Positions 20,001-27,883 are shown, counted from the stretch's first letter. The stretch: DNA of 64,000 nt from Streptomyces gardneri (GCF_006539185.1 NZ_BJMN01000004.1:1-64000), one strand, 5' to 3'. The notes: generated by a model from the sequence alone, not told the origin. Made by a program: numbers and translations.

Positions 20001-23000
20001 TGGGAACCCGTGCCCGTCGACATCGAAGGCGTGGAGAAGGAGGACGCCGCCGGACTGAGCGGCGTGCACCTGTTGCCCGTCGTGTGGCGGGGCAAACTCT
20101 TCCTCTTCTGGCCCCAGTTCGTGAAGAAGACCCGCAAGAGCAAGCTCATCGGCACCACCGTCACGTCCGACAAGATGGAGCTGGCCGAGCCCCTGGTCTA
20201 CTGGGAGGTCAAGGTCGCCTGGAGCTGCTACGAGAACGGCAATTGGTCACCCAAGCAGGTCACCACGGACCTGATCGAATGGCCCGCGCCCCCGGCGAGA
20301 CGGGTCAAGCGGATCGGAAGGATCGGGGGGAGGAGCTCCGGCCCGCCACGTCAGCCCACCGTGGACGATGTCGCCGGGCTGCCGATGAACATGCGGCTGC
20401 GGTCCCGGATCGACGGCGACGTCCTCAACGTCGAAATGGTCATGCGCGGTAACGACACCGCGAGCTATCCCTTCGACGCACACGGCTTCGACCTCGTCTT
20501 CAACGACCCCAGCGCGGCACCCCTCTTCGTCTTCCGCGCATCCACTGCCCGCCGCCCCCTGAACGTCGGCACCGGAAGATTCCAGCGGCAGCACTCGGCC
20601 GGGTCGCTGAACGTGGGATCGACCGAACGCAAGCTGATGCCCTTCGTCCGCATCCTCAACCAGGCCCCCTGGTTCAGCGTGACCCCCGCCGCCCAGCACG
20701 ACCTGCCCCCGCTCGACACGGTGCTCTTCTACCAGGACGACCGGCACGGCTACCTGGTCCACCTGCGAGAGCGGACCGACTCCTCGCTGCTGCGCGTCCC
20801 GCCGGTGCGGCTCGACCCCGGCGGAGGCCTGCCCCTCGGCGACCTGCTCCGCCGCCGGGCCAACCGCCCCCGCCCCGTCCTGCCCCGCCCGCCGGCCCTC
20901 GTGATCGACTCCTCCCCGTGGCGGACCGCCGACCGTCTGCTGCTCCCCGGCACGGTGCGCAGAGCCGTGTCCGGGCTGGAGCCGGTCGAATCGATCACCA
21001 CGGTGGCCGCCGTCCGCCCCTTGATGGCCCTCACCGCCCTGCCGGTCGTGGGGGAGGGACTCCTCGCCTCGCTCGCAGACGCGCCGCCCGCCGAGGAAAC
21101 CTTTCTTTCTGTCGTGGCAACCTTCATGGAAAGCCTGCGCCCCGAAACGCGCGGAGCGCTCGCCGCCGCGGCCATCGGCGACCTGCAGGTGCCGAAGACG
21201 GTGGACACCCGCTTCGTCACCTTCTTCCACCCTCACCTGAGCACCTTCGTCGAGCGGCTCGAACGCCTCGGCCCGGCAGGCCTGTTCACCCTCGACACCC
21301 AGTCCCTGACCAAGCCCGCGTTCGCCGAGACCTTCCTGCCGGTGGCCGAGCGGGTGCTCGAACCGCACCCCGGTCACGGCGTCGACTTCGACCCGGGAGG
21401 CGCCTACTCCGGCTACAACTGGGAACTCTTCCTCCACGTACCGCTGCTGCTCGCCACCCGGCTCAGCCGGCATCAGCGCTTCGCCGAGGCACAGCGCTGG
21501 TTCCACTACGTCTTCGACCCCACGGACAACTCGCCCGAGGGAGGGTCCCGCCGCTTCTGGCGCGTCAAGCCACTGCGTGAGACCGGACCCGAATCCCTCG
21601 AGGACCTGTTCTCCCGCATCACCCCGGGGGAGCAGAACACCCCCGAGGAGCAGCGAGTCGTCGACCAGCTGCGGGCACTGGCCGAGCACCCCTTCCAGCC
21701 CCACCGCGTCGCGCGGCTGCGCCCCACCGCGTACCAGAAGTACGTGGTGATGAAGTATCTGGACAACCTGATCGCCTGGGGCGACCAGCTCTTCACACGC
21801 GACACCATCGAGTCGATCAACGAAGCCACCCAGCTGTACGTCCTGGCCGCCCGGCTCCTCGGCAAGCGACCCGAATCCGTCAACCGGACCGCCCGCAGCG
21901 CCGCACAGAGCTTCGCGGAGCTGCGGCCCCACCTGGACGAAGCGGGCAACGCCCTCGCCGACCTCGAGAACCGCCTGCCCTTCGCCTCCCTCATCCCCCC
22001 ACTGCCGGGAACCGCATCGACCGGAGTGTCGGTCCTCCTCGGCATGGGCCGGGCGCTGTACTTCTGCATCCCGCAGAACGAGAGAGTGCTCGGCTACTGG
22101 GACGTCGTCGAGGATCGGCTCTTCAAGATCCGCAACTGCATGAACATCAGCGGCGTCGTGCGCCAGCTCCCTCTGTTCGAACCCCCCATCGACCCGGCCC
22201 TGCTGGTCCGGGCCGCCGCGGCCGGCGTCGAGATCGCCGACGTCGTCGCCGATCTCGCCGCCCCGGCACCCCGGCACCGATTCCGCGTGCTGCTGCGCAG
22301 AGCCATCGAGATGTGCTCCGAGGTCCAGAGCTTCGGCGCGGCGATGCTGGCCGCCCAGGAGAAGAAGGACGGCGAGGCCCTCGCCGTGGTGCGTGCCCGG
22401 CACGAACGCTCCGTCGTCGAAGCCATGACGCTGGTGAAGGACTGGCAGGTCGCCGAGGCGGACGCAGCCGTCGGGGCGCTCCGGGCCGCCAGGGACACCG
22501 CGATCCACCAGCTCTTCCACTACAGCCGCCTGCTGGGCGAACAGCCCCCGACGGTCGCGGAGGAACCCCCGGCACCCGACACCCCGAAGACCCGCCCGTC
22601 CGTCGGCGGAACACCGCTCTACACGCCGACCGGCAGGTTCGAGCTCTCGGACGGCGGCAAGATCTCCGTCGCGGGCGAAGCGGTCGGGGCCGCCGCGGGC
22701 CAGCTGGTCGCCGGACCGCTCGGAGCGGCCGTCGGCGCGGCGCTCGGCGCCGCCGCCGGGTCCATCGACGTGGTCTCGCTGCAGAGCGGTGCGAAGATGC
22801 TCACCTACGAACAGGACGAGCTGTTCCAGGCCTTCCTCGCTACCACACACGCCATGGCGGGCGCCGTGGCCGAGGGCATCGCGCCCCTGCTGAACCTCAT
22901 CCCTCAGTTCGAGATCGCCGTCAAGCCGGTCGGCGTGGGCGGCGGCGCCGTGCTCGGCGGTATGGCCCTCGCCGCCGGCGCCACGTCGGTGGCCAAGGTC

Positions 23001-24548
23001 CTCGACGCCGTCGGGCGCTGGCACGCCTTCAAGTCATCGCTGGCGCAGAAGCTGGCCGGAGTCGTCTGGCGCGAGCAGGACCACGCCTTCCAGCGGAACG
23101 CGGCCGTGCACCAGATCGCCCAGACCGACCGGGAGATGATCGCCGCACAGATCCGCAAGGCACTCGGCGAGGCCGACCGCGATGTCCACACCAAGCAGGT
23201 CGAGCAGGCCGCCGAAGCCGAGCGCGTCCTGAAGGACAAGTACACCGACGAAGAGCTCTACGGCTGGATGGAACGCGAAAGCGCGGCCCTGTACCTGCGC
23301 GCCTTCCAACTCGCCCAGGACCTCGCCAAGCAGGCCGAACGCAGCTACCGCTTCGAGCTGGGCATCACCGACGCCACGGGGCCCCAGTCGCCTCCGTCGC
23401 CCATCGCCGAGGCGGGCAGCTGGGACAGCCTGCGCAAGGGCCTCCTCGCCGGAGAACGGCTGCACCTCGCGCTGCGCCGGCTGGAGCGCGCGTACGAGGA
23501 GCAGGGCACCCGGGAGCTGGAGCTGACCCGGCACATCTCCCTGCTCCAGCTCGACCCCGAGGCACTACTGCGGCTGCGGGCCACCGGCGCCTGCGAGTTC
23601 GAGGTACCGGAAACCCTCTTCGACCTGGACTTCCCCGGCCACTACTTCCGCCGGATCAAGACCGTCTCGATCAGCGTCCCCTGCGTCGTGGGCCCCTACA
23701 TGGGAGTCTCCGGGACTCTCACCCTGCTGGGAAACCGCGTCCGGACCACGACCACGGGCGGGAGCGCGTACCCCGAGCGCACGGACGAGAACGACGCCCG
23801 CTTCGTCCGCGACCTCGTGCCCATCCAGTCGATCGCCACGAGCGGTGGCCAGAACGACAGCGGCATGTTCGAGCTCGACTTCCGCGACGACCGGTACCTC
23901 CCCTTCGAGGGAGCCGGTGCGGTCTCCCGTTGGCGCTTCGAACTCCCGCAGGAATTCCGTCAGTTCGACTACGAGAGCGTCTCCGACCTGATCCTGCACC
24001 TGCGCTACACCGCCCGTGACGGCGGAGCCCCGCTACGCGCCAAGGCCGTCGACTCGCTGCGTGCGACCTTCTCGGGACAGAGTGCGGAGCCGGGCGCCCC
24101 CGCCCCCCTCACCCGCATGATCAGCGTGCGCCACGAGTTCCCGGACGCCTGGCACCGCTTCCTGAACACCCCCACCGGAGCGGACCGCGTCCTGGCCCTG
24201 CCCATCTCGAAACGACGTTTCCCCTACTTCGCCTCCCGAGGCGAGGTGCACGTGACCCGCCTCGCCGTCTTCTCCGTCGGCTCCGACACCGCCCTGTCGG
24301 AACTACGGCTCTCCGTCAAGGACCCCACGGCCGACGACGGACCGGCCCGGACCACCACCCTCACGCCGAGCGGGGGCCCGACCGCGCCGGGCCTGACCGT
24401 CTACCGCCACCAAGGAGACCTGGACGAGGCTGTCACCGACAACGAGGCCACCGTCTGGGAGATCGCCGTACGAGCACCCGCCGACCCCTTCACCCCACCT
24501 CAGGACCTGGTACTGCTCTGCGACTACACCTTCACGCTGGCTCCGTAG
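14055..24548 (+). CDS. Tc toxin subunit A (TcA), pore-forming and receptor-binding protein
   Basis: About 3,497 residues. The N-terminus resembles a peptidoglycan-binding fold (about 5-95), then a PQG repeat linker (96-160) and a transthyretin-like beta sandwich (about 170-308). The VRP1/TcA helical shell carries the hallmark C770-A-C-G-H-C775 followed by LSPAAYFVDLL. A second Gln/Pro linker lies at about 1422-1474. A neuraminidase-like region begins near 19.7 kb. The pore region includes a glycine-rich segment (about 2873-2906) and long helices (KYTDEELYGWM). The end carries the TcB-binding domain with FDLDFPGHYFRRIKTVS near 3188. TcA pentamers inject the TcBC effector in characterised systems. 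GTG 14055 follows GGAGAA; GTG 14031 is possible. No signal peptide is seen, as in other TcAs. Confidence 0.93.
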   Translation: MQQILPPVTPASTAYAVRNLQDVLLFLLDRGAFEMGPEQQRGVVAGLRAEHAVPEYGVTTLGLVRHFQEKGELQSVTGEVDTVTALAMNQQLIRLGGITPQGVTPRGDTPQGVTPQGDTPQGAPQGVAPQGVTPQAGAPQGVTPQGVAPQAGVPQGVAAPPTVVAAVGEAPWIVRGQVVGPDGPIDQVFVSAFDRDLFFGREGDEDSGQRLGSTFTRPDTETGESGWFEIRYTPAQFGGATAAGQDGEAAPDLVFLVNRDEVDQHVPFRVLRLPDGELFSEEHPVSEDELLLGITARRVETVRLLIDGATPAASGPSEYENAWRALATLMPHRLPADGDDTAREEAVCTAAAGLDQDGHRDVTFAAGETGLDDGLVEQFVVACRLARQLPEQPVPTPVLYALVRAGGFTDMRGLAVAEATSLTAAVDRAIALGWIPRLEPALVTSSVATVQRLAPVQVLEEAPAGRASLREVLSLTVDDEDRRTELMGFAANFTGTHTDFADALRTHEEFGEHHESIAFVTQLASLTGDNMPMIKALSEVPGATSMRSLALGLDSATVRTLAARPEVQVPDDLPAEDEAARRKLYADGVLSLLRNAFPTAAVARRAAELADEGEESVMSPRTAAFLKKAVLTRDDFDLATSPVAEFASLAAGDETERASVLTEAARLQRLFRISTGEAAVTNLLRSDFRSAYDITSKLTLRGFVRAHQEDLGGKSEAALTYRRAEMVTAANMLLALNAHQLGTDATPLAVPAAIKEVPTWAQMFPGSGGCACGHCRSWLSPAAYFVDLLLFLDRRNALDQAKTPLDVLLGRRPDLAHIKLSCENTETTLPYLDLVNEILESATVEDGRPAASAAHDVTDETSEELRATPRHVRKEAYDRLAKAAFPPSLPYDRALDTTRTYLGHLGVHRAELLETFPPDEPDATPGAGDTDATPGADGTRESARRARHREALAERLGISAREHEIITGHDFSGKARFVELTELYGPADGDAAVAMEVPAFLNRTALNFTELIALLGCRFISPAQPLYDRLAALYADFGITSSDLRQFLAADRVAGPELTAKLTAAGDRTAEELAARLDADFPPERIAQLIVVHSDRGQDCDVDSLRLQHLDGTSLTGDELRRIAVFVRLWRKLGWTTAELDTVLLAFGTDRGEVTPEMLAEIGRMLRLRAEHDTDVTALLSLWRPLDTQGPTAPYLRLFQNPAVRNPLDPDFRLRPGGDELAAMDEPEETRLRLQEKVPAILAALRITETELAAVTAEAARQGALDPDPERRWLSLANLSVLHRHVLLARLLDLRVTDLTVLLRLSGADPFAAPQAALDFAVLAENCASSGATIPQLDYLYGEPPPGPDALAPTAAELDALAAALGAAWTEITREHALPAEPTADWLRTKVTLLAGAEAATAALDLVEGRCGRPQTAAPDSGSGPYPTGQYAQGQYSPGQYSPAQEPPTSAAQKPERYPAQGKGQGPDQEQVQQLRDALVAAHPDEPDLARAAAAAVFPDPTPLGDSPWDEEAKAYRRLAAAEALLPLLHRRLARTRVHQTLGQSLGTPADVLRTFLDEPAVLESLDRPGESAIGDFLRRMTPAAAAPDEQPGKLSAAQQSTAQQPVEEPPGLDIVYIRLHRLALVTRTLSLTPDELRRLSAQGDGSAGFDPASLVTAPNPEGLAAHLRLAEYAGLRDRLTPGPVHLADVFAAPPEERVRALVEACAWDEATVTEALTACGRTPADLTTTAPLLDLEKAIGLARRTGVPPTVLKAWVRPDATSGELLPQGAVDAVKAKYDHEAWLEVARTLNNPLRERQRDALVAHVSATLGTRSPGELFEHLLIDVEMSACMLTSRLKQAISSVQLFVQRCLLNLDPDVRPGDIDAQEWEWRRMYRLWEANRRIFLFPENWIEPELRDDKSPFFKDLEAELLQTDVSPDTVRRGLLGYLRKAESVANLEVCGFHSHTQDEKAVLHVFGRTRTGVPRTYYYRRQIDGTEWTPWEPVPVDIEGVEKEDAAGLSGVHLLPVVWRGKLFLFWPQFVKKTRKSKLIGTTVTSDKMELAEPLVYWEVKVAWSCYENGNWSPKQVTTDLIEWPAPPARRVKRIGRIGGRSSGPPRQPTVDDVAGLPMNMRLRSRIDGDVLNVEMVMRGNDTASYPFDAHGFDLVFNDPSAAPLFVFRASTARRPLNVGTGRFQRQHSAGSLNVGSTERKLMPFVRILNQAPWFSVTPAAQHDLPPLDTVLFYQDDRHGYLVHLRERTDSSLLRVPPVRLDPGGGLPLGDLLRRRANRPRPVLPRPPALVIDSSPWRTADRLLLPGTVRRAVSGLEPVESITTVAAVRPLMALTALPVVGEGLLASLADAPPAEETFLSVVATFMESLRPETRGALAAAAIGDLQVPKTVDTRFVTFFHPHLSTFVERLERLGPAGLFTLDTQSLTKPAFAETFLPVAERVLEPHPGHGVDFDPGGAYSGYNWELFLHVPLLLATRLSRHQRFAEAQRWFHYVFDPTDNSPEGGSRRFWRVKPLRETGPESLEDLFSRITPGEQNTPEEQRVVDQLRALAEHPFQPHRVARLRPTAYQKYVVMKYLDNLIAWGDQLFTRDTIESINEATQLYVLAARLLGKRPESVNRTARSAAQSFAELRPHLDEAGNALADLENRLPFASLIPPLPGTASTGVSVLLGMGRALYFCIPQNERVLGYWDVVEDRLFKIRNCMNISGVVRQLPLFEPPIDPALLVRAAAAGVEIADVVADLAAPAPRHRFRVLLRRAIEMCSEVQSFGAAMLAAQEKKDGEALAVVRARHERSVVEAMTLVKDWQVAEADAAVGALRAARDTAIHQLFHYSRLLGEQPPTVAEEPPAPDTPKTRPSVGGTPLYTPTGRFELSDGGKISVAGEAVGAAAGQLVAGPLGAAVGAALGAAAGSIDVVSLQSGAKMLTYEQDELFQAFLATTHAMAGAVAEGIAPLLNLIPQFEIAVKPVGVGGGAVLGGMALAAGATSVAKVLDAVGRWHAFKSSLAQKLAGVVWREQDHAFQRNAAVHQIAQTDREMIAAQIRKALGEADRDVHTKQVEQAAEAERVLKDKYTDEELYGWMERESAALYLRAFQLAQDLAKQAERSYRFELGITDATGPQSPPSPIAEAGSWDSLRKGLLAGERLHLALRRLERAYEEQGTRELELTRHISLLQLDPEALLRLRATGACEFEVPETLFDLDFPGHYFRRIKTVSISVPCVVGPYMGVSGTLTLLGNRVRTTTTGGSAYPERTDENDARFVRDLVPIQSIATSGGQNDSGMFELDFRDDRYLPFEGAGAVSRWRFELPQEFRQFDYESVSDLILHLRYTARDGGAPLRAKAVDSLRATFSGQSAEPGAPAPLTRMISVRHEFPDAWHRFLNTPTGADRVLALPISKRRFPYFASRGEVHVTRLAVFSVGSDTALSELRLSVKDPTADDGPARTTTLTPSGGPTAPGLTVYRHQGDLDEAVTDNEATVWEIAVRAPADPFTPPQDLVLLCDYTFTLAP
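14341..14532 (+). repeat. (T/A)PQG(V/D) tandem repeat encoding a TcA linker
   Basis: About 190 bases of degenerate 12-15 base units, such as ACCCCGCAGGGAGTC, encode about 64 residues of repeating TPQGV, TPQGD and APQGV motifs within TcA. The frame is kept throughout. The product would be an extended flexible linker between the peptidoglycan-binding-like domain and the beta-sandwich. Confidence 0.85.
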
Positions 24549-24824
24549 GCAGCCCGACGAAACGTGCTGAGCTGACACCGTGAGGCCGAAGAGCAGTACC
24601 GCACAGAGGACCCGGAAGCCCATGGGCCACCATCCTGTACCTCGGGATTTCAGACTGACCGACCCCGCCCCGTCGCCGCCTACTCGTCGCGGACGAGCCC
24701 GAGCGGGAACCGAACTGATCCTTCCCCGGTCAGTGTGAGTGCAGTACTTCGGTCGCTGCGGGGGAGGCAGGCCGGGCCGCTTGCTCGGTCGCTCTGCGGT
24801 GCGGTCTTCAGGGGAGGGGCAGGG
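24549..24824 (+). other. 276-bp non-coding stretch after the Tc locus
   Basis: No gene or strong terminator was recognised here. A minus-strand reading frame with a signal-peptide-like start (near 24620) runs into the antisense of TcA and is judged spurious. The region probably holds the promoter of the next membrane protein gene. Confidence 0.5.
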
Positions 24825-25247
24825 ATGCACGTGTCGAGGGCGGAAGGCGGGGAGTCCGCTGTTGTCGTGGGGATCGGCTGGTATTTGCTGGCTCCCGCCT
24901 TGGCCGCCTTCGGCGCGTACGGCGGCACGGTGTGGACCGTTCGGTCGTGGGCGAGTTGTCCCCTCGGGAACGACGCCAGTGGCAACGTAGGGCTGCTGAT
25001 GACGCTGCCCGTCGTGTGGCTCTGCATGACCCTGTTGCTGCTTCTGATCCAACTCGCTATGCGGAGGTGGCCCCTTCGGGGCGGGCGGGCAGCCGTGTGG
25101 CTGGCACCGCTTGCGGCAGCCGTCGCACTGACGCTGCTGTACCGGCTCGGGATGGATTGGCCGTACGACCCGCCCGGTGGCGCATGTATGGAGGGCTATC
25201 CGCTCTTCCCGTTCACGGGCAAGACGGGCCCGCACTCCGCCGAGTAG
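24825..25247 (+). CDS. small membrane protein with three hydrophobic segments
   Basis: A 140-residue protein with three hydrophobic segments: about residues 13-33 (AVVVGIGWYLLAPALAAFGA), 55-80 (LLMTLPVVWLCMTLLLLLIQL) and 90-108 (VWLAPLAAAVALTLLYRL). Two external cysteines (WASCPLG and GGACMEG) could pair. The ATG at 24825 follows a purine-rich site, GGGGAGGGGCAGGG. No family was recognised. It lies downstream of the Tc locus but is separated by 276 bases, so co-transcription is uncertain. A holin-like role cannot be excluded but is not shown. Confidence 0.65.
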   Translation: MHVSRAEGGESAVVVGIGWYLLAPALAAFGAYGGTVWTVRSWASCPLGNDASGNVGLLMTLPVVWLCMTLLLLLIQLAMRRWPLRGGRAAVWLAPLAAAVALTLLYRLGMDWPYDPPGGACMEGYPLFPFTGKTGPHSAE

Positions 25248-25367
25248 CCGCCTGCGGGTTGACGCTCCTGGTGAAGGTGCAGGTCGGTGCCCGGGCGGCG
25301 GTCCGTCTCCGGGCCTAGGACCTGCGCCCCATGCGCACCGTGAACCGGCTGGCTAACGTCGGCGCAC

Positions 25368-25865
25368 ATGCAAGCTACGGAGATCATTCGCCGCAACACG
25401 GCCGAGCGCAGGCGGGACACCCTGGAACGGCTCGGCTCGGAGCGTGACATATGGGTGTCGACGGCCCACCCCGAACACGGCCCGCATCAGGTGCCACTGT
25501 GGTTTCTGTGGGACGGTCGGGCGATGTGGATGTGTACCAGCGCGGACTCCGCGACCGTGCGCAACGTCCGCAAGGAACCCCGTGTACGGCTGGCGCTGCC
25601 GGATACCGTTGACGTGGTGCTGCTGCAAGGGGAGGTGAAGTGGTATCCCGCGCGGGAGGTGCCAGAGGATGCCGCAGATGCGTTCGCGGACAAGTTCGGC
25701 TGGGACCCGCGGAGGGAAGAGACCCCCTTCGTCTACCTGTGCGTGGAGCCGCGGACAGTGCGCGCCTGGCGCGGAGTCCCGGAACTCGGTGGCAGGGTCG
25801 TGATGGGAGTTCGAGGAGAAGCTTCGGACCGGATGGGTGGCGACCACCCTCCCGGAAGGCGCTGA
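25368..25865 (+). CDS. PPOX-class flavin/F420-binding oxidoreductase, 3' end altered
   Basis: A 165-residue split-barrel protein of the pyridoxamine-phosphate-oxidase-like superfamily. The core VSTAHPEHGPHQVPLWFLWDG, then MWMCTSADSATVRNVRKEPRV, is typical of F420/FMN-dependent reductases in actinomycetes. The expected C-terminal strand WRGVPELGGRVVM is present. The last 20 or so residues are Arg/Gly/Pro-rich and overlap the next gene in another frame. They look like read-through beyond a recombination junction near 25800 rather than native sequence. Confidence 0.85.
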   Translation: MQATEIIRRNTAERRRDTLERLGSERDIWVSTAHPEHGPHQVPLWFLWDGRAMWMCTSADSATVRNVRKEPRVRLALPDTVDVVLLQGEVKWYPAREVPEDAADAFADKFGWDPRREETPFVYLCVEPRTVRAWRGVPELGGRVVMGVRGEASDRMGGDHPPGRR

Positions 25866-26769
25866 GGCATCCGCGCACGATCTGGCGCACTGGAAGTTCA
25901 GCGAGCCGCGGAGTTGGCTCACTCCTGAACTGCTGGTCGCCGAAGTCCGCGACACCATCGACCAGCTGAACAAGCGGCCCGACTCGACCGGCCGTTGCCT
26001 GGCCGCCGTCGATGTCTTCCTCGCGGATCGGACAGAGGACAACAGGGCTGCGGCACACACCGCGTTCCTGGCCATCCCGTCCTCACAGCGCCGCTACGCG
26101 CTGGGCGACATGGACAGCAAGGACTGGCCGCTGCGGGTTCTGGTGGCAGGGCCCGGAGGCCGGACCTACCTGCCGAGCGACCCGCCGGTCTCGCAGAAGA
26201 ACTACGACAGGGCCCTCGCGTACTTCGAGGAGCGCGCCCGCTGGAGCGCGGAGCGCGAAAAGCGCGTCCCCGCAGACGGACCGGCGGCCCCGTACGCCCC
26301 GGCGGTCCAGCTCTACCACTCGTTTCCGAACAAGCAGGTGGCCGATCCCGGCCGCCTCGGACTGCGCAACGACTACCCCGCCCCGATCACCGTCGGCAAG
26401 GTCGTCTACCCCTCCGTCGCCCATGCCTACTGGGCCCTGTCGGTCGCTCAGCCGGAGGCCCGCAGCGAGATCACGGCAGCGGACACCGCTGCCGCAGCAC
26501 GCAAGCTCGCGGCCGCGACAGCTCGCCGTGAGAGCTGGGAGCACGTCCGCGCCGCCGTCATGACCAGCCTGCTCCGCGCCAAGTACGACCAGCATCCCGA
26601 GCTGGCCGAGATCCTGCTGGCGACGGACGACGCCACCGTGATCTACGACGACATGGACTCGGCCTTCTGGGGTGACAACGCCGGCCGCGGCCGCAACTGG
26701 ACCGGTCGTCTCCTCGAACTTGTCCGCTCCGAACTGCACCTGAGGCGAAACGGCATCCCCGGGCTGTGA
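25837..26769 (+). CDS. NADAR-family protein, probably N-terminally truncated
   Basis: About 310 residues. The C-terminal half has the NADAR (YbiA/DUF1768) signature, including VQLYHSFPNK, YPSVAHAYWALS and the late block DDMDSAFWGDNAGRGRNWTGRLL. NADAR proteins are N-glycosidases acting on ADP-ribose or riboflavin-pathway intermediates and are linked to ADP-ribosylation defence. The N-terminal half is a helical actinobacterial extension. GTG 25837 is the only plausible start, with no good ribosome site. The same frame is open from 25804 and reads WEFEEKLRTGW before it, which looks like lost N-terminal coding sequence. The start overlaps the PPOX gene by 29 bases. Confidence 0.8.
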   Translation: MATTLPEGAEASAHDLAHWKFSEPRSWLTPELLVAEVRDTIDQLNKRPDSTGRCLAAVDVFLADRTEDNRAAAHTAFLAIPSSQRRYALGDMDSKDWPLRVLVAGPGGRTYLPSDPPVSQKNYDRALAYFEERARWSAEREKRVPADGPAAPYAPAVQLYHSFPNKQVADPGRLGLRNDYPAPITVGKVVYPSVAHAYWALSVAQPEARSEITAADTAAAARKLAAATARRESWEHVRAAVMTSLLRAKYDQHPELAEILLATDDATVIYDDMDSAFWGDNAGRGRNWTGRLLELVRSELHLRRNGIPGL

Positions 26770-26784
26770 CCGGGCCGAGCGTGC

Positions 26785-26827
26785 CACTGTCCCGCCGGCC
26801 GGGCCGCCGTCCTCTCGGCGGGCAGTG
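26785..26827 (+). terminator. hairpin terminator after the NADAR gene
   Basis: CACTG and CCCGCCG at 26785-26797 pair with CGGCGGG and CAGTG at 26816-26827, a 12-bp stem with one bulged T. It starts 15 bases after the NADAR stop. There is no T-run, consistent with actinomycete terminators. Confidence 0.5.
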
Positions 26828-26912
26828 CCCTCCCCGGGAGCTCGGCCGCGGCTCCGGCGTGACGGGCCGGCGGCTAATTGCCACACGGAACGAGGTCGGC
26901 GTCTGGGGCTGA

Positions 26913-26999
26913 CACAACATCGGGCTGCTGTACCAACGACAAGGCCGCTACGACGAGGCCGGGCGCCATCGCCAGCGGGCCGTGGAGCGCAGCCGCTAA
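26913..26999 (+). pseudogene. remnant of a TPR protein (C-terminal 28 codons)
   Basis: An in-frame stretch reads HNIGLLYQRQGRYDEAGRHR, continues for eight more residues, and ends in TAA. This is a recognisable tetratricopeptide repeat, as found at the end of the large TPR regulators common in actinomycetes. No start codon or upstream coding sequence in frame supports a complete gene. It is best read as the leftover 3' end of a deleted gene. Confidence 0.6.
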
Positions 27000-27019
27000 G
27001 CGGCCGTGACCGGGAGGCT

Positions 27020-27883
27020 TCATTCGTTCGTGCGGTAGGTCATGAACCAGTGGGTGTCGAAGTAGCGGGCCATCGTGAAGGGATGGTCCTTCTCAAGGAG
27101 GATGCGGCAGACGAACTCCGCGGTGGAACAGGCGAAGGGGACGTTCTCGCCGTCGACTGTCTGCATGGTGACGGGCCAGTGGTCAGGGTCTCCGTCGTCG
27201 ATCTGCCAGCAGTACAGATTCTCGTGCTCGGTGCCTGCCCAGATGAGCAGGCCGTCCTTCTTCAAGTCGGTCCACGGTTCCTGGTTCAGATGGAGGTAGG
27301 CGTCGAAGGCGCCCTCCCCGAACGTCTCCACCATGCGCTTGTAGTCGCGGGGAAGACGCGTGCCCATGCGCGCCTCGATCTGCGCCCAGTCGACGTCCGG
27401 TCGCTGGGGCGGCAGGACCCAGCCGGTGATGCCGATGAGCCGCTCGACCCAGTCCTCGTCCTGCCCGGCGATCCCCGCGGGCAGCACTTGTACCCGCTGC
27501 GGGGTGACCACCAGCATCGGCACGATGTCGCCCTGCGTATCCAGTGCAGTCCCCGCGCCGAGCCACTGCCCTGCATGGGCCCAGGCCACTACCGTCTCGG
27601 CACGGCCTTCGAGGAGGTCGAGGAGATCTGCGCCATGAACCTCGCCCACGTCCGGGTCGGTGATGCCGTCCAGGACCAGGGTCCGTGGTTCCCCGTGGCG
27701 GGAAGCCAGGTTCTCGACCAGCGCGTGAGGGTCGATGTCCTGCGAGAGGTACAGAACCCCGCTCGGCCGAGGTATCCGGTCCAGCAGGTTGTCGAGCATC
27801 GAGTGAGTGAACTCCATGGAGGACAGGAAAGCGCACTCCACTGACAAGAGCCCGAGATCCAGCTTCGATGACCATCGGTCCAA
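27020..27883 (-). CDS. SMI1/KNR4 (SUKH) family protein
   Basis: About 287 residues. The C-terminal part has the SUKH pattern, with WAQIEARMGTRLPRDYKRMVETFGEGAFDAYLHL and later LLIWAGTEHENLYCWQ. SUKH proteins are frequent immunity proteins for polymorphic toxins and also occur as housekeeping proteins in actinomycetes. The N-terminal 130 residues form a separate, unrecognised domain. The start may be TTG 27883 or ATG 27817. It lies about 2.5 kb from the Tc locus and no cognate toxin is adjacent, so an immunity role for the Tc effector is speculation. Confidence 0.8.
   Translation of the reverse strand: MDRWSSKLDLGLLSVECAFLSSMEFTHSMLDNLLDRIPRPSGVLYLSQDIDPHALVENLASRHGEPRTLVLDGITDPDVGEVHGADLLDLLEGRAETVVAWAHAGQWLGAGTALDTQGDIVPMLVVTPQRVQVLPAGIAGQDEDWVERLIGITGWVLPPQRPDVDWAQIEARMGTRLPRDYKRMVETFGEGAFDAYLHLNQEPWTDLKKDGLLIWAGTEHENLYCWQIDDGDPDHWPVTMQTVDGENVPFACSTAEFVCRILLEKDHPFTMARYFDTHWFMTYRTNE

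Noticed and set aside
20247..23024. Minus-strand frame of about 925 codons opposite TcA
   Set aside because: Same reason: no domain and antisense composition, while the plus strand carries the TcA core.
24303..24623. Minus-strand frame beginning with a signal-peptide-like segment MGFRVLCAVLLFGLTVSA
   Set aside because: It runs antisense into the TcA C-terminus, has no convincing ribosome site, and the part after the hydrophobic start has no protein-like features.
27020..27883. SUKH protein as the immunity partner of the Tc effector
   Set aside because: It lies about 2.5 kb away behind unrelated genes and on the opposite strand. Tc toxins act on eukaryotic cells and do not usually need immunity proteins.
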